A DNA stretch of 64,000 nucleotides from Gemmatimonadota bacterium. GTDB lineage: Bacteria; Gemmatimonadota; Gemmatimonadetes; Gemmatimonadales; GWC2-71-9. This document shows positions 1-9,752 of the stretch, in pieces (position 1 is the stretch's first letter; each line of letters starts with the position of its first letter). Position numbers and translations under genes: made by a program. Location: NCBI GenBank assembly GCA_022563595.1, contig JADFNB010000012.1:1-64000 (forward strand), read 5' to 3'. The notes under the pieces are model-generated. The model did not search any database. It was not told the origin of the DNA and worked only from the letters and a program-made list of their open reading frames with translations.

Positions 1-152
1 AGGAGAACGATGACACCGGTGAGGAAGGCCACCACGGCTATCAATAGCAGAGGTCCGGCCTGGCGCAGGGCATGGTGGAACCCCAAGGCGGCGGGAATGA
101 GGAGTAAAAGGCCCAGGGTATCGAACCAGTGGCCAGTGATTAGGGTATCCAC
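1..152 (-). CDS. Membrane protein fragment cut by the window edge
   Basis: The minus strand stays open from an in-frame TAG at 203-201 to the window edge. The translation has two hydrophobic stretches separated by a short polar loop: one reads DTLGLLLLIPAALGF, the other PLLLIAVVAFLTGVIVLL. This looks like an integral membrane protein running off the window. There is no ATG after the upstream stop; the first usable start is a GTG at 152-150. The piece is therefore either the N-terminus of a gene with a weak start or a decayed remnant. I do not recognise the family. The call rests only on the membrane-like composition. Confidence 0.35.
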   Translation of the reverse strand, partial: MDTLITGHWFDTLGLLLLIPAALGFHHALRQAGPLLLIAVVAFLTGVIVL

Positions 153-246
153 CCCTTGTGACTTGAGCCACGCATTCCCAAAGGCGATGCGCCTCCTCTT
201 CTACTGTAGTAAGTTCCTGCTAGCTGTGCGCCACATAACTATGTAA

Positions 247-693
247 ATGTACTGACCAGTCTAACCCCAATATGCAGCGAACACTCGCTGTGTAACGACG
301 GGAGACAAATTCATTCCAGCAGCGCAACGTGCTGCAGTAGAAGTGGTTCAATCTGGGCAGTCCGTTACTCTATCGGGATATCTAGCAGAGTCCTGCCTCA
401 TAGTACGCTCCCGAATTTGGGGTGGCAAGAGCAGAGATCACAGGGTATCCATTGGACTGCGGACACCAAGACCGCGCCGGTTTCCTCGCCGTTGCCCACC
501 GTCGACGCGTGCCAGAGCGATCCGTCCTGTTGCTCGACTCCAGCGAGTTTCTCCGCTGCTAGAAGCCTGCTCGCAGCTGAAGCGGAAGTCCGTGAGGTCA
601 CACGCGCCAGCCCCAGCGGTTGCAATTCTTGTCTCAAGGTCGTAGGGTCCTGATTGACAGGATTGAATTGACCGACTGCATCGGCGCACGACC
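247..693. other. Intergenic region, no supported gene
   Basis: About 450 bases between the edge membrane fragment and the thioredoxin-domain gene. Short frames exist on both strands (for example around 398-653), but none has a credible start, family motif or ribosome binding site. I see no RNA gene or strong hairpin. It presumably holds the promoter of the gene starting at 694. Confidence 0.4.
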
Positions 694-2778
<2,085 letters not shown>

Positions 2779-2800
2779 CCACTGCCTCCGCAAGACAGCG

Positions 2801-4045
2801 TCACGGCGTGAGCCCCACGCGTATGTCGAGTTGCTGGTGAGCCCGCCGGAGGGCCGCCTCCACCTGCCGCGGAGTCTCGCCCCTGGCGAAGATGAATCCC
2901 AGGTAGCGCGATCCCTCGGGCAGGGGGACCAGTTCCATGCCCCGATGGGCGGTGATGACCACGTCTTCGATTCCGGGTTGTGCTCGGGCCTCTTCGAGCC
3001 CACCTACCTCTTCCAGGATTCCGGCGGTCGGGGTCGGAATCATCATGACTCCCGCCGCACAGCTCTCCCGAGGGGGCACCTCAATCATGGTTTTCGTAGC
3101 GTGGCCCAGGATCACGTATTCAAGTGAATACTGGCTCCGATCTCCGAATCGTAATACCCGCCCACACTTGCCGCCGATCGGGCGGGCTGCCAACTCGATC
3201 AGCCAAGGACCGTCGTCGTTCAAGCGCAGCTCGACGTGAACCGGCCCCTGAACCAGGCCGAGCGCTGCCGCGGCACGTTGGGCGCAGTCCACCACCCGGT
3301 CCTGCTGGGGACGTGACAGCCGCGACGGCGTCACATAGATGGTTTCCTCGAAGTACGGGCCCTCGAGAGGATCGGGCTTGTCGAACAGTGCCAGGACCTG
3401 AAGCGCCCCGTCGATGAGCAAGCCCTCGAGGGCGAACTCCGGTCCCGGGACGTAGCGCTCCACCAGATACTCCTGGTCGTCGGCACCGGCCGTCTCGAGA
3501 ATACTGCGCAGTCTGGAATGCGCCGCCGCGAACTCCTCGGAGGTATTTGCCCGAATAACGCCTCGGCTGGCCGACAACGCGATGGGCTTGAGGACACACG
3601 GGTATGGCACCTTGGCAGCGATCTGGCTCGGGTCACCGTCTAGCGCAACCAGCCGGAATTCCGGCACGGGCACACCCCGTTCACAGAGCACCTGCCGCTG
3701 CCGTGCCTTGCTCCTGGCGGCCTCGACCGCGGCGAGCGGATTCGCGGGGAGGCCCAGTGCCTGGGAGAGGATGGTCGCCAAGACCGCCGTATCGTCGTCT
3801 ACGCCCACCACGGCAGAGAGGGGGTACCGCTGCGCAAACACGCGAACTTTCTCTGCGGCCGCCGGCGGGCTGTCCAGCGGCAACGTGATCAGGTCGGCGG
3901 GGTGTTGGTCCTGAAACGAGCTAGGCAGCTCGGACGCCACGGTCAGATCCCACCCGAGATCCTTGGCGGCGGCGACGAATGCGTCGGCCCGATAGGTGGT
4001 CGTGGGTAGCAGGAGCAGCAGACGGGCCCGGGCGGGCGCGTCCAC
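2801..4045 (-). CDS. ATP-grasp domain protein (carboxylate-amine/thiol ligase-like)
   Basis: The 414-residue protein has an N-terminal Rossmann-like pre-ATP-grasp domain (about 1-110) followed by an ATP-grasp fold. The latter contains the ATP-binding strand PYPCVLKPIALSASRGV and the metal/ATP-binding segment LIELAARPIGGKCGR. This resembles carbamoyl-phosphate synthase and biotin carboxylase type enzymes, which activate a carboxylate with ATP and couple it to a nucleophile. The substrate cannot be read from sequence. It starts with GTG at 4045, two bases after the stop of the nfuA-like gene, so the two are almost certainly co-transcribed and translationally coupled. That pairing hints at a role linked to Fe-S or sulfur metabolism, which is inference. 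Confidence 0.85.
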   Translation of the reverse strand: MDAPARARLLLLLPTTTYRADAFVAAAKDLGWDLTVASELPSSFQDQHPADLITLPLDSPPAAAEKVRVFAQRYPLSAVVGVDDDTAVLATILSQALGLPANPLAAVEAARSKARQRQVLCERGVPVPEFRLVALDGDPSQIAAKVPYPCVLKPIALSASRGVIRANTSEEFAAAHSRLRSILETAGADDQEYLVERYVPGPEFALEGLLIDGALQVLALFDKPDPLEGPYFEETIYVTPSRLSRPQQDRVVDCAQRAAAALGLVQGPVHVELRLNDDGPWLIELAARPIGGKCGRVLRFGDRSQYSLEYVILGHATKTMIEVPPRESCAAGVMMIPTPTAGILEEVGGLEEARAQPGIEDVVITAHRGMELVPLPEGSRYLGFIFARGETPRQVEAALRRAHQQLDIRVGLTP

Positions 4046-4047
4046 GG

Positions 4048-4653
4048 TTACTTCTTCTCAGAGCTGAAGTAGGGGTCCGTTCCGCTGGCATGATCGGTGA
4101 TGTCCTGAATCCCCCTGAGGGCCGGCAGGACCCGTTTCAGGCTGCCCTCTATTCCCTGTCGCAGGGTGACGTTGGCCATGCCGCACCCCTGGCACCCGCC
4201 CTGCATGCGCAACACGACGGTGGCGTCCTGCACATCGATCAGCTCCACCGCGCCCCCATGTTGGGCCACCGCCGGGTTGATCTCCGTCTGAAAGATCTTG
4301 GCAACCAGGTCGTACATCATGTCATCGTCCATCTCCTGCGACCCCTCGCCCGACGGCGCGGCCTCCATCCCTGACACGGCCGCCGTGATGGCATACTGCA
4401 CCTGTTCTTCCAGATCGCACCACTCGAACGACGGGTTCTTCTCCACCTCGACGACGTGGTCCGCGAGCACGACTTCCACGATGCCCGGGACGCTCAGCAC
4501 GGCTTCGGCGACAGGAACGCCCGCGGCATCGCCCGGGGACACGAAACGGTAGGTCCCCGGCCCCGGAGCCATGGGGTAAACAGGCGCGCTGACCCGGAAT
4601 CGATACCGGGAGCCATCCATTGGTTCGGCGGCAATGGTGATTGGGTTGGGCAT
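4048..4653 (-). CDS. NifU-like Fe-S cluster carrier/scaffold (Nfu type)
   Basis: The 201-residue protein has two domains. Residues about 1-95 match the Nfu N-terminal domain (YRFVSPGDAAGVPVAEAVLS followed by PGIVEVVLADHVVEVEK). Residues about 112-190 form the NifU C-terminal domain, with the cluster-binding C154-x-x-C157 in GGCQGCGMANVTLRQGIE. Nfu proteins accept a [4Fe-4S] cluster from the assembly machinery and hand it to client enzymes; a dimer binds one cluster through the two CxxC pairs. The gene is first in a two-gene operon with the ATP-grasp gene (two-base gap). No other SUF/ISC genes are visible here, so it probably acts as a downstream carrier. Confidence 0.9.
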   Translation of the reverse strand: MPNPITIAAEPMDGSRYRFRVSAPVYPMAPGPGTYRFVSPGDAAGVPVAEAVLSVPGIVEVVLADHVVEVEKNPSFEWCDLEEQVQYAITAAVSGMEAAPSGEGSQEMDDDMMYDLVAKIFQTEINPAVAQHGGAVELIDVQDATVVLRMQGGCQGCGMANVTLRQGIEGSLKRVLPALRGIQDITDHASGTDPYFSSEKK

Positions 4654-4799
4654 GACAGTATCTAACAGATGCCGGGGTCGCAGGACAACGGTGCAGGGCC
4701 CAGAGCCACCCGTGCGCGCGTTGTCATGTTCTTCCTGCCTCCTCTGCCCGTCGGGGGAAGGGCTCTAGTGAAAGCAGGGGTGGTAGGGATGGACAGTTG

Positions 4800-4817
4800 T
4801 GGTGTTTGATCACACCA
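4800..4817. promoter_or_regulatory. Perfect inverted repeat upstream of the small gene at 4911
   Basis: The sequence TGGTGT-N6-ACACCA is a perfect 6-bp inverted repeat, weakly extended by flanking TTGT/ACAA. It lies about 95 bases upstream of the small gene at 4911 and could be an operator or a small hairpin. Nothing in the sequence identifies a binding protein. Confidence 0.25.
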
Positions 4818-4910
4818 TACAAACGGTCGCGGTGCCGCGCCACACCAAGTGGGCAGTGCCGGTGAGGGAGTCGTGGCATGGGCAGGCATTCCTTTCTTAA
4901 CTAGGGGGCG

Positions 4911-5207
4911 ATGATGGACAAGACCTTGCGAACCGAGCGATTGGAACTGGTTGACAAGCAGGGTCGCCTTCGTGCGGTGCTTGCTTGTGAGGAAGGTTCC
5001 GGCGCTCCGTCCTTTACATTGTTCGATACCGACGGCCAAACGCGCGTGATCGTGGGGATCTCGTGGAACGAGATGCCGCAGATCCAGCTTAGCGCGTCGG
5101 ACGGTACCGCCCGCGTCGCACTTGTGGTCCGGCCTGAGGGCACGGGGATGGTGGTTCTCATGGACGAACAGCAGCGCTCGAAGACGATAACACCAGCCGA
5201 CACATAG
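4911..5207 (+). CDS. Small conserved protein with LVDxxGRxRA beta-strand repeats
   Basis: A 98-residue protein (97 if the second ATG at 4914 is used) made of imperfect beta-strand units. Three are visible: LELVDKQGRLRAVLAC, FTLFDTDGQTRVIVGI and IQLSASDGTARVALVVR. The repeated hydrophobic-D-x-x-G-x-x-R pattern suggests a small all-beta fold. Similar short proteins occur in many bacteria without known function, and I assign none. It has no signal peptide, no membrane segment and no cysteine cluster. A G-rich stretch (AGGGGG) precedes the ATG pair at close spacing. It is monocistronic and convergent with the ferredoxin gene. Confidence 0.7.
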   Translation: MMDKTLRTERLELVDKQGRLRAVLACEEGSGAPSFTLFDTDGQTRVIVGISWNEMPQIQLSASDGTARVALVVRPEGTGMVVLMDEQQRSKTITPADT

Positions 5208-5314
5208 GAGCCCGGATCTGTGCCCGCATTCCGCAACGTACCAAGATCCTCGCCAGGGTAGGCCCGGTGCTAGATCTGACGATGCACTCCTCACGAGGAC
5301 CCGCCGTCTCGGCG

Positions 5315-5584
5315 CTACCCACGCCCGCGCGCCACTTTCCTTTCTTCGCCCCCTTCGAAGTAGGCATAGTTTTTCCTGGTGTAGCTCGCCCACTCTTCCG
5401 GTACATCCTCTTCGGGGAAGATCGCGGTGACGGGGCACTCCGGATCACACGCCCCGCAGTCAATGCACTCGTCGGGGTGAATGTAAAGCTGGTCCGGCCC
5501 TTCGTAGATGCAGTCGACTGGACACACATCGACGCACCCTCGATCAAGAACGTCGATACACGGCTGGGCGATAATGTAGGTCAT
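5315..5584 (-). CDS. fdxA: 7Fe ferredoxin (FdxA type)
   Basis: An 89-residue ferredoxin. The cysteine pattern C9, C17, C21, C25 followed by C40, C43, C46, C50 matches the [3Fe-4S][4Fe-4S] seven-iron type: CPVDCIYEG then [17 protein letters not shown]. As in Azotobacter-type FdI, the position that would be the second Cys of the first cluster is not cysteine, which favours a 3Fe cluster. It is a low-potential one-electron carrier in the cytoplasm. It is the last gene of the minus-strand cysM-mec-cysO::moeZ run, 55 bases after the preceding stop, so it may be co-transcribed and supply electrons for sulfur or Fe-S chemistry. That link is inference. Confidence 0.93.
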   Translation of the reverse strand: MTYIIAQPCIDVLDRGCVDVCPVDCIYEGPDQLYIHPDECIDCGACDPECPVTAIFPEEDVPEEWASYTRKNYAYFEGGEERKVARGRG

Positions 5585-5639
5585 GGTTTCTCAGCACCTG
5601 TGCACGTTAAGATATGTCAACTTGCCTCTCGCGTGCCGC

Positions 5640-7070
5640 TCAATACCGGGGAACCGACGGATCGACCTCAGTCGACCAGGCTTCAATCCCACCGGCGAGG
5701 CTGCGCACTCTCGTAAACCCCGCAGCCTTGAGGACCTCGAGCGCCTGCATCGATCGCACGCCCTTATGGCAGTGCGTCACGATCTCCTTATGTCCATTCA
5801 GCTCGTTCAATCGTTCAGGCAGGTGCCCCAGCGGGATGAGCGTCGCTCCGTCGATGCGGCAAATCTCCCACTCCAGCGGTTCGCGCACGTCGATCAGTAC
5901 GAGTTCGGGGTTCTCTTTCAGCTCCGTCGCTAATTCGGTGGCGTTCACCTCAGGCCCGTGATACGCGGGCTCGGCACCGAGGCCGCAAAACGCTTCGTAG
6001 TCGATGAGCTCGGTCACGGTAGGGTGTTCGCCACACAGGGGGCAGTCCGGGTCCTTGTGCAGCTTGAGTTCGCGGAATGTGAACTTCAGCGCGTCGAACA
6101 AGATCAGGCGCCCGATGAGCGTGCTGCCCTTGCCGAGAATCAGCTTGATCGTCTCCAGCGCCTGGATGCTGCCGATGATGCCGGGGAGTACGCCAAGCAC
6201 TCCGCCCTCGGCGCATGACGGCACCAGGCCGGGGGGTGGTGGCTCGCGGAACAGGCACCGGTAACACGGGCCGACCCGTGCATGGAACACGGAGGCCTGG
6301 CCCTCGAACCGGAAGATTGAGCCGTAGGCGTTTGGCTTGCCGAGCATCGCGCAGGCGTCATTCACCAGGTAGCGGGTCGGAAAGTTGTCACTTCCGTCCA
6401 AGACAACGTCGAAGTCCCGCAGGATCTCCAACGCGTTCTCCGACGTGAGTCGGGTGTCGAAAGCCTCTATGTGGACATGCGGGTTGAGATCCTTGAGCCG
6501 CGCCTCCGCCGAATCGAGCTTGGAGTCGCCGACCGCGGCAGTGCCGTGCAGGATCTGGCGGTGCAGATTCGTCGCGTCCACCACGTCGAAGTCCACGAGC
6601 CCGAGGGTGCCGACGCCGGCCGCCGCGAGATAGAGCGATGCCGGTGATCCCAAGCCCCCTGTACCGATCAGTACCACCCGCGCGGCCTTCAGCCGCCGCT
6701 GGCCCTCCAGGCCGACTTCGGGCAGGATCAGGTGACGCGAGTACCGCAGCAGCTCTTCGTGCGACAGCTCGGGCAGCGCTGTGTCAGCGGGGGCGGCGCC
6801 CCCGGCAATGCTGGGCACGATGGAGATCTCGTCGCCGTCGACGACGCGAGTCTCATCGCCGTCCAGATCACGGATGTCTCGGTCGTTCACGTACACATTC
6901 ACAAAGTTTCGTAGGCGTCCGTCCGGCTGCATGAGGTGCGCTCTGAGCTTCGTGTATTCATTGGTCAATCGCTCCAGAACCTCCGCAATCGTTCCGTGCT
7001 CGGTGACGATCCCGTCCTGGTCCTCGACAAAAGGCCGGAGCGGTGTCGGAATATGCACCAAAACGGACAT
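5640..7070 (-). CDS. CysO-like ubiquitin-fold sulfur carrier fused to MoeZ-like E1 and rhodanese
   Basis: A 476-residue three-domain fusion. Residues 1-91 form a ThiS/MoaD/CysO beta-grasp domain ending SIVPSIAGG; the diglycine (G90-G91) is internal, followed by a linker of about 12 residues. Residues about 103-360 form a MoeB/ThiF-type adenylating E1, with ATP loop GTGGLGS (136-142), a catalytic-Cys region PSCAEGG, and zinc pairs CYRC and CPLC. The C-terminus is a rhodanese with active-site loop CHKGVRS. In mycobacteria MoeZ adenylates and sulfurates CysO at its C-terminal Gly, and CysM then uses the thiocarboxylate. The start chosen is the ATG at 7070, one base after the mec stop, with AAGGA eight bases upstream. 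The longer frame to 7115 would overlap mec. Confidence 0.9.
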   Translation of the reverse strand: MSVLVHIPTPLRPFVEDQDGIVTEHGTIAEVLERLTNEYTKLRAHLMQPDGRLRNFVNVYVNDRDIRDLDGDETRVVDGDEISIVPSIAGGAAPADTALPELSHEELLRYSRHLILPEVGLEGQRRLKAARVVLIGTGGLGSPASLYLAAAGVGTLGLVDFDVVDATNLHRQILHGTAAVGDSKLDSAEARLKDLNPHVHIEAFDTRLTSENALEILRDFDVVLDGSDNFPTRYLVNDACAMLGKPNAYGSIFRFEGQASVFHARVGPCYRCLFREPPPPGLVPSCAEGGVLGVLPGIIGSIQALETIKLILGKGSTLIGRLILFDALKFTFRELKLHKDPDCPLCGEHPTVTELIDYEAFCGLGAEPAYHGPEVNATELATELKENPELVLIDVREPLEWEICRIDGATLIPLGHLPERLNELNGHKEIVTHCHKGVRSMQALEVLKAAGFTRVRSLAGGIEAWSTEVDPSVPRY

Positions 7071-7071
7071 G

Positions 7072-7503
7072 CTATTGGTCCTTGACATGTATTGCGTGTT
7101 CGATAAAGCGATCACGGTCGTCAGTCAACTCCCAGGCGCGCTCGGCCTTGGCCACTCCGCCGATGACGGACACGATGAGGTAGCGGTACCAGGGCCAGGC
7201 GTGTTCCCGGTCGTACGATGAGGGCTGCGCGGCCGAGTCGGGATGCGAATGGTACACGCCCACAACCTGGAGCCCGACCGCCGCGGCCTCGCTTTCGGCG
7301 AACCGCAGATCGCGCGGCGAGATGAAGTATCGGGTTCGCTCCGCTCCGTCCGCAACACGGTGGTTGTTGACCGGAAACCGGTGGCTGATCACCACTGCTC
7401 CGTCGGACTGGTGCGCGCCCACCAGGAAGCCGCACCCCTCAGCCGGATAGGCGGCGGCTAGGTGCCGCCGAATGGCCGTGAGAACCGGACGCGCGATCTG
7501 CAT
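7072..7503 (-). CDS. mec: JAMM/MPN metallopeptidase, Mec-like (CysO-cysteine hydrolase)
   Basis: A 143-residue Mov34/MPN/PAD-1 protein with a complete JAMM zinc site: E22 in PAEGCGF, then H85-S-H87 and D98 in YHSHPDSAAQPSSYD, i.e. HxHx10D. In Mycobacterium tuberculosis the homologous Mec removes the newly made cysteine from the C-terminus of CysO. Here it lies between cysM (two-base gap upstream) and the CysO::MoeZ fusion (one-base gap downstream), so all three should be translated together. This gene order strongly supports the cysteine pathway rather than a generic deubiquitinase-like role. An additional job, cutting the internal diglycine of the fusion, is possible but unproven. Confidence 0.9.
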   Translation of the reverse strand: MQIARPVLTAIRRHLAAAYPAEGCGFLVGAHQSDGAVVISHRFPVNNHRVADGAERTRYFISPRDLRFAESEAAAVGLQVVGVYHSHPDSAAQPSSYDREHAWPWYRYLIVSVIGGVAKAERAWELTDDRDRFIEHAIHVKDQ

Positions 7504-7505
7504 CG

Positions 7506-8480
7506 CTACCCAAACAGTCGCCGGCTTTCCGACAAGTACCGAGCACCGCCATCCGGCGCGATGACGACCACGACCGGCGCCTCATCGTGCTCCCCAGCAT
7601 GCCGAGATAGCAGTTCCTCGGCCGCCACCAACGCCGCACCGGTCGACCATCCGACGAACAGTCCTTTCTCGCTTGCAAGGGCCCTGACCCTTGACTCGGC
7701 TTCCTCGGTGACGACGAACACCGTCTCATCGATCGCCGATGGATCGTAGATGGTCGGGACGATGGCGGTGGCCATGTGCTTCAATCCCTCCAACCCGTGA
7801 AACGGCCCGTCGGGCTCAACGGCGACCAGGCGAATGTCCGGACGCCGTTCTTTCAGAAATCGCCCAGCGCCCATGAGGGTGCCACTCGTGCCTACTCCCG
7901 CGACTAGGTGGGTGATCCGGCCGTTCGTATCGCGCCAGATCTCTGGACCGGTGGTCAGGTAGTGCGCTGTGGGGTTGGCCGGGTGGCCGTATTGGTCCGC
8001 GTACCAGTAGCTCTCGGGCTCGGCCGCGGCTAGTTGCCGAGCCCTACGGATTGCCCCGTCACTCCCCTCCAATGGATCGGTCTCGATCAGCTCGGCCCCG
8101 TACATCTTGAGCATTGCGCGCCGCTCGGCCGAGGCGTTTGCCGGAACGCATACCGTGATGCCGATCCCGGCAGCAGCACCGAGCATCGCGTACGCCACGG
8201 CCGTGTTCCCGCTTGACGCATCGAGTAGCCGGCGTGCCGGTAACGCCCCCTCGGCGATCCCGGCCCGCAGGATCTCGCGGGCGGGTCGGTCCTTGACGGA
8301 GCCACCAGGGTTGAGCCACTCGGCCTTTAGGAAAAGCGCCGCCTGGGAGGATCGGGCTCCTGGCTCATGCCCCTGGACGTGGATCAGCGGGGTGCGGCCG
8401 ATCAGCTTCCAGAGCGACGGCTCCTGCCGCGGGACGACCTCTTCCGCGCAGCACGTGGATTTGCGCTCTTCGTACGGCAA
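7506..8480 (-). CDS. cysM: Cysteine synthase, CysM-like (CysO-thiocarboxylate dependent)
   Basis: A 324-residue fold-type II PLP enzyme. The PLP lysine is K63 in NPGGSVKDRPA; the substrate loop is SSGNTAVAYA and the phosphate loop GVGTSGTLMG. It joins an activated serine (O-acetyl- or O-phosphoserine) to a sulfur donor. The neighbouring mec and CysO::MoeZ genes point to the mycobacterial-type CysM that takes sulfur from the CysO thiocarboxylate and prefers O-phosphoserine. The substrate preference is inference. The start is a TTG at 8480, preceded by GGGAGGA about ten bases upstream. It is the first gene of the operon. The N-terminal extension holds a C10-C11 pair of unknown meaning. Confidence 0.9.
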   Translation of the reverse strand: MPYEERKSTCCAEEVVPRQEPSLWKLIGRTPLIHVQGHEPGARSSQAALFLKAEWLNPGGSVKDRPAREILRAGIAEGALPARRLLDASSGNTAVAYAMLGAAAGIGITVCVPANASAERRAMLKMYGAELIETDPLEGSDGAIRRARQLAAAEPESYWYADQYGHPANPTAHYLTTGPEIWRDTNGRITHLVAGVGTSGTLMGAGRFLKERRPDIRLVAVEPDGPFHGLEGLKHMATAIVPTIYDPSAIDETVFVVTEEAESRVRALASEKGLFVGWSTGAALVAAEELLSRHAGEHDEAPVVVVIAPDGGARYLSESRRLFG

Positions 8481-8586
8481 GTCGCTCTATTCCTCCCTCG
8501 ACGCAGCGCCGACAAAACCGATGCCGGATCACCATCGGAGGTGAGTCGGCAGATTGCTGCAGAGAGCTTGCCAGCTCCCCTCAATA

Positions 8587-8607
8587 ATAGTAGTGTAACG
8601 AAACTAT
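8587..8607. promoter_or_regulatory. Palindromic operator candidate between cysM and the MarR gene
   Basis: Half-sites ATAGTAGTGT (8587-8596) and, inverted, ATAGTTTCGT (8607-8598) form a 21-bp imperfect palindrome centred on 8597. A third related half-site lies at 8643-8652. MarR proteins usually bind palindromes of this size near their own gene, so this is the best candidate operator for the divergent MarR and cysM promoters. Confidence 0.5.
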
Positions 8608-8642
8608 TTTTTCCAGGGCAGGCTTGTCCAGTTGGTTTGGAA

Positions 8643-8652
8643 ACGCTACTAT
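8643..8652 (-). promoter_or_regulatory. Third operator half-site next to the MarR start codon
   Basis: ATAGTAGCGT on the minus strand matches the two half-sites of the palindrome at 8587-8607 (consensus ATAGTDNYGT). It ends six bases before the proposed MarR ATG at 8659, a position suited to autorepression. It also argues against a start at 8632. Confidence 0.4.
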
Positions 8653-8658
8653 TTCACC

Positions 8659-9285
8659 ATGAGTAAAGCAGCCGAAATGAGCGCACGGTCCGTCGCCGAG
8701 CTGGTAATTCAGCTCGGGCGAATCGCCCACGGCTGTGGTTACGCTGAAGGGCTCACGCCTGCCCAGTGGAGTGCACTGCGGTACCTGTCGCGGGCCAACC
8801 GGTTCTCGCGCACGGTGTCGGCGTTCGCGGAGTTCCATGCCACGACCCGGGGCACGGCGTCGCAGACGGTCAAAGGCCTGGTGGCCCGGGGCTATCTCAG
8901 CCGAACACGGTCGCGACACGACGGACGCAGCGCGCGCTTGGAGGTGACCGACGACGCTAGGGCCATCCTCCCGCACGACCCCTGTGAGGCTCTCGTGCGC
9001 GCGGCAGGCGCGTTGCCCGAGAGCGGCCGCGGCCGTTTGGCCACCGGCCTTGAACGATTACTTGGTCACTTGGTGCAAGGACGCGGCGAGCGGCCGTTCG
9101 GCGTCTGCACATCCTGCGCGCACCTGGAAGTGGAACGCTGCGGGCCGGAAGGAAGCCCCCGTTTTGGATGCGGCTTTTTCGGCGAGCTGCTCGAAGAGAC
9201 CGAGCTAGGGCAAATCTGTATCAATTTTCAGCCGGGCAAGGACTCCGCCATGAAGCGTGACTTCAGCGGAAAGCTCGCGCCATGA
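8659..9285 (+). CDS. MarR-family regulator with C-terminal cysteine cluster
   Basis: A 208-residue protein. Residues about 10-140 form a MarR winged-helix domain: LTPAQWSALRYLSRAN, then a recognition region TASQTVKGLVARGYLSRT and the wing SRHDGRSARLEVTD. A Cys-rich tail follows, with C150-x-x-C153, C161, C171 and C187 (FGVCTSCAHLE, FGCGFFGE, GQICINF), which could bind Fe-S or zinc, or act as a thiol sensor. It is divergent from the cysteine operon and 35 bases upstream of a bacilliredoxin gene. It may therefore respond to thiol or redox state and control both units, which is inference. ATG 8659 is chosen over a TTG at 8632 because an operator half-site lies just before it. Confidence 0.85.
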   Translation: MSKAAEMSARSVAELVIQLGRIAHGCGYAEGLTPAQWSALRYLSRANRFSRTVSAFAEFHATTRGTASQTVKGLVARGYLSRTRSRHDGRSARLEVTDDARAILPHDPCEALVRAAGALPESGRGRLATGLERLLGHLVQGRGERPFGVCTSCAHLEVERCGPEGSPRFGCGFFGELLEETELGQICINFQPGKDSAMKRDFSGKLAP

Positions 9286-9320
9286 ACCTGTCGAACTAGG
9301 CAGGGACCAGGAGGTGGAGA

Positions 9321-9752
9321 ATGACGTTTCGATACGATCCGGCCGTGGTTCAGCCGATGCGAGACGAACTCACGCAGATAGGCTTCGATGAGCTGCTGAC
9401 ACCCGAAGCCGTGGACGAAGCACTCTCGGCAGATGGCACGGTTCTGCTGGTGGTGAACTCAGTGTGCGGATGCGCGGCCGGAGCGGCTCGCCCCGCGATT
9501 CGGCTCGCCCTGGAACACGCTACCCGCCCCGACCGACTCACCACCGTATTCGCCGGCATGGAGATCGACGCCGTGGAGCGCGCCCGGAGCTATTTCGTGG
9601 GCTACTCGCCTTCGTCACCGCAGATCGTGCTCTTCACGGACGGGCGGCTCGTGCACATGCTCGAACGGCAGGACATCGAGGGTCGACCGGCTGAGGCGAT
9701 CGCGGCGGATCTCGGGGCCGCCTTCGACCGGCACTGCATGGCAGCGCCGTAG
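9321..9752 (+). CDS. Bacilliredoxin (BrxA/BrxB, YphP/YqiW family)
   Basis: A 143-residue thioredoxin-fold protein of the bacilliredoxin family, with the family's C-G-C active site in NSVCGCAAGAARPA (about residues 47-56) and the conserved SSPQIVLFTDGRLVHMLER segment near the C-terminus. Bacilliredoxins remove bacillithiol from S-bacillithiolated proteins. Its presence suggests this organism uses bacillithiol or a similar Cys-derived thiol, though no bsh gene is visible here. It follows the MarR gene by 35 bases and has a GGAGG ribosome binding site about six bases before the ATG. Proximity to cysteine synthesis genes fits thiol homeostasis. Confidence 0.9.
   Translation: MTFRYDPAVVQPMRDELTQIGFDELLTPEAVDEALSADGTVLLVVNSVCGCAAGAARPAIRLALEHATRPDRLTTVFAGMEIDAVERARSYFVGYSPSSPQIVLFTDGRLVHMLERQDIEGRPAEAIAADLGAAFDRHCMAAP

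Noticed and set aside
4662-5438. Minus-strand open frame of about 258 codons over the small gene at 4911 and part of fdxA
   Set aside because: It conflicts with two better-supported genes, and its composition is typical of an antisense shadow.
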